Shown in pieces: positions 61,981 to 64,000 of a stretch of 64,000 nt of DNA; the stretch's first letter is position 1, and every line of letters begins with the position of its first letter. A program made the position numbers and the translations under genes. The stretch spans positions 62,001-126,000 of the forward strand of contig JAFGXI010000002.1 of assembly GCA_016936665.1 (NCBI GenBank), given 5' to 3'. The notes beneath the pieces were generated by a model. It worked only from the letters and a program-made list of their open reading frames with translations. It had not been told where the DNA came from and did not search any database. The DNA comes from Bacteroidales bacterium. GTDB lineage: Bacteria; Bacteroidota; Bacteroidia; Bacteroidales; JAFGXI01.

Positions 61981-64000
61981 ATGAAAACACATAATAAATT
62001 TTACTGGATAATAGTTTTTTTTATTTTCTCATCGCTGAATTTATGGGCGCAATTAAGTACAAAGCATTATATTCCACCGGTATTCGGTAGAGAAGATTTA
62101 GGTTGCCACTACTTGGTTTTGAGCACACCTTCAAGTGTTCCTTTTGATGTTACCATTAAAGATGGGTCTGGAAATTATATTACAACCCAAAATATTTCAA
62201 GCTTTAACTCGAGTACCTATTATTTAGGTTGCGATTATTCCACAGGCTTGCTTGTATTAGAGTCGGAACTAAATACTCCGTTAACAGGAAAAGGTTTTAT
62301 TTTAGAAGCCAGTGAGCCATTTTATGTGAACTTAAGAATTATTGCAGGCCCACAAGCTGGTTCATTGACCTCAAAAGGTGCAGAAGCCTCCCTAGGCACA
62401 GAATTTAGAGCCGGTTTTATGTTTAATAACGATGGACAAGATTGGCGAAAAAGCAACACTATTGGAATTCTAGCAACAGAGGACAATACCCAAGTTTATA
62501 TTACCGACATTAGACAGGGTGTGGTTTTCGAGGGCACTACACCCACAGGATTACCTTTAACGTCGTCCGACTATAATATTACACTTAATCAAGGCGAGTC
62601 CTTTGTTATTGCTGCTTTTGTTGATAACCCAGATGCAACAGAAAATACAAATGGGATGAACGGCATACATGTTAGCTCGACTAAACCAATTGCCATGAGT
62701 ACAGCAACTTGGTTAGGAGGAAATGCATTGCAAGGCGGTTCACCAGGAACAGGACGAGATTTAGGAATTGATGAGATTGTTCCTTATGAACATGTTGGAA
62801 ATGAATATGTTATTATAAAAGGAGAGGGGATAGATAATGAACGAGTTATAGTTGTGCCCACCGTAGATGGTACCGAATTGTTTTTAAATGGTAATACATC
62901 GCCTATTGCTACAATTGATGCAGGTGATTATTATGTGATAGACAATACTCAATTTTCTTCCAACGATAATTTGTACTTCGAAACAAATTACGATGTATAT
63001 GTTTACCAAATGGCAAATGGAGGAAATGGTGCCACAGACGATAATGAACGTCAAAATGGGCTGAACTTTATTCCTCCTGTGGGTTGTTCTGGAGGAAAGT
63101 CGGTGTTTTTACCTGATGTCGATTTTATAGGTGAAGCACAAATTAATATTATTGCCGATGCTGGCGCAACTGTATATGTCGATGGAACCAACGTTGGGTC
63201 TGGCGATGTCATTACAGGCACATCGAATTATGTAACATACAAATTAAATAATAATTACTCTGGCGACGTGGTTGTTACATCCGACAAGCTCATTCGCGTC
63301 TCTTTAGTAAATCTGAACGGAAACATTGGAGCCGCAGGATATTTTTCCGGCTTTACCAAAGATATTGCCATCAGTACTCAAAGTATAAATTCCGATAATA
63401 TTGCTAAAGAAGGTTGTGTCAATGGTAGCTTTAATTTATTTATAGGCACTCCATCCTCGACTGATACAGAAATAGATTTTACCATTGCAGGTACTGCGAC
63501 CAATGGAATAGATTATGAGTTTATCGACAATTCGGTTGTTATTCCTGCCGGGCAAACCTCAGCATCGATTACAATAGAGGCAATTCAAGATGGTATTTCT
63601 GAGGGGCAAGAAAGTATTATGTTAATTTACGAACCTGAAATTTGTGCTGGTTTAGACACTGCCTATTTATATATAGACGATGCAGACCCTATCCAGTTTA
63701 CTATTGTACCAACTGATTTATCTTGCTATAATGATAATTCAGGTGAAATCTATTTCGATGCTACAGGTGGCACTTTACCTTATAATTTCTATGTGGAAGA
63801 TGAAAGTAATGTAGTAATTAATTCAACCAATAACCCTGTTACAGGTTTGGCAGCAGGAACTTACACGGTGCAAGTGTACGATGTATATGGTTGCAAAGCC
63901 GAAGCTGTTGTTGTGGGTGGTCAGTTCGATGCAGGTACTACTTTTTTGCCGGATGGCAGTGGTGTTACCTATACCAGCGTGCTACCGATTTCAGGTTTTG
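61981..64000 (+). CDS. Large exported protein, IgGFc-binding-like / Calx-beta / SprB repeat, 3' end outside the window
   Basis: The frame is open from ATG 61981 to the window end, at least 673 residues. A signal peptide (to about 24, LNLWAQ) is followed by a region like the N-terminal domain of IgGFc-binding proteins (KHYIPPVFGREDLGCHYLVL, NTIGILATEDNTQVYITD), repeated VYVDGTN-type strands, a Calx-beta-like unit (about 478-565, GTATNGIDYEFIDNSVVIPA) and a SprB-type repeat (LSCYNDNSGEIYFDATGG). Such proteins are surface adhesins exported by the type IX system. The sorting domain would lie beyond the window. It starts 25 bases after the preceding exoprotein, so they may be co-transcribed. Confidence 0.85.
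   Translation, partial: MKTHNKFYWIIVFFIFSSLNLWAQLSTKHYIPPVFGREDLGCHYLVLSTPSSVPFDVTIKDGSGNYITTQNISSFNSSTYYLGCDYSTGLLVLESELNTPLTGKGFILEASEPFYVNLRIIAGPQAGSLTSKGAEASLGTEFRAGFMFNNDGQDWRKSNTIGILATEDNTQVYITDIRQGVVFEGTTPTGLPLTSSDYNITLNQGESFVIAAFVDNPDATENTNGMNGIHVSSTKPIAMSTATWLGGNALQGGSPGTGRDLGIDEIVPYEHVGNEYVIIKGEGIDNERVIVVPTVDGTELFLNGNTSPIATIDAGDYYVIDNTQFSSNDNLYFETNYDVYVYQMANGGNGATDDNERQNGLNFIPPVGCSGGKSVFLPDVDFIGEAQINIIADAGATVYVDGTNVGSGDVITGTSNYVTYKLNNNYSGDVVVTSDKLIRVSLVNLNGNIGAAGYFSGFTKDIAISTQSINSDNIAKEGCVNGSFNLFIGTPSSTDTEIDFTIAGTATNGIDYEFIDNSVVIPAGQTSASITIEAIQDGISEGQESIMLIYEPEICAGLDTAYLYIDDADPIQFTIVPTDLSCYNDNSGEIYFDATGGTLPYNFYVEDESNVVINSTNNPVTGLAAGTYTVQVYDVYGCKAEAVVVGGQFDAGTTFLPDGSGVTYTSVLPISGF

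Noticed and set aside
1..64000. CRISPR arrays, prophage, IS elements, rRNA
   Set aside because: No regularly spaced repeats, phage structural genes, transposase or rRNA sequence was seen. The 47-bp repeat has only two copies.

Overview
The window is one contiguous, AT-rich stretch of a Bacteroidota chromosome. The evidence is direct. Several large exported proteins end in the Por (type IX) secretion sorting domain with a YPNPN-type start. Promoters have the phylum's TTG...TAnnTTTG form (for example 2586-2616 and 50360-50389). There is a TonB receptor with a carboxypeptidase-like N-terminus, HU-CCDC81/SPOR, TPR-HTH and TPR-SpoIIE proteins, and a primary-type sigma factor with the phylum's MRQLKI start. 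Few genes have Shine-Dalgarno sites. I cannot name the genus.

Left part (1-21,200) is accessory-rich. A SPOR-domain gene cut by the window edge is followed at once by an orphan RHS toxin tip, two small immunity-like membrane proteins, a YefM/YoeB toxin-antitoxin pair bracketed by a 47-bp direct repeat, and a set of REP-like palindromes. Two long type IX cargo genes, a LamG protein (4095-6674) and a delta-60/YDG/SprB protein (17143-21153), are each split by one in-frame stop codon while both flanks remain intact. Between them lie an Omp85-like outer-membrane protein, a TPR-HTH regulator next to a GH18 chitinase, a glycosyltransferase, and a run of unrelated same-strand genes separated by a shared, partly inverted-repeat motif. 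That run looks like a gene-cassette array.

Middle part (21,400-50,250) is mostly conserved chromosome: a cysteine desulfurase-SelD fusion, tRNA-Asp, alkaline phosphatase, an MtfA-like peptidase, a TPR-SpoIIE phosphatase, a CsgG-like lipoprotein/barrel candidate, tRNA-Asn, a PfkB sugar/adenosine kinase, trpS, slyD, surE, lpxB, a SpoIID-like protein, purE, trmH, ppa, a universal stress protein, a nucleoside phosphorylase and a VWA protein.

Right part (50,300-64,000) holds three units. The first is a TPP-riboswitch operon for thiamine uptake and pyrophosphorylation (TonB receptor, PnuT, ThiN). The second, after tRNA-Leu(CAA), is a tight six-gene operon: RRM protein, cold-shock protein, nitronate monooxygenase/FabK-like flavoenzyme, an extra primary-like sigma factor, a second cold-shock-domain protein and a NYN-LOTUS RNA-binding nuclease candidate. 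It has a long structured leader and one terminator. I regard it as the most interesting system here: a probable cold or stress RNA-handling operon that carries its own sigma factor. The third is two large exported surface proteins, the last running off the window.
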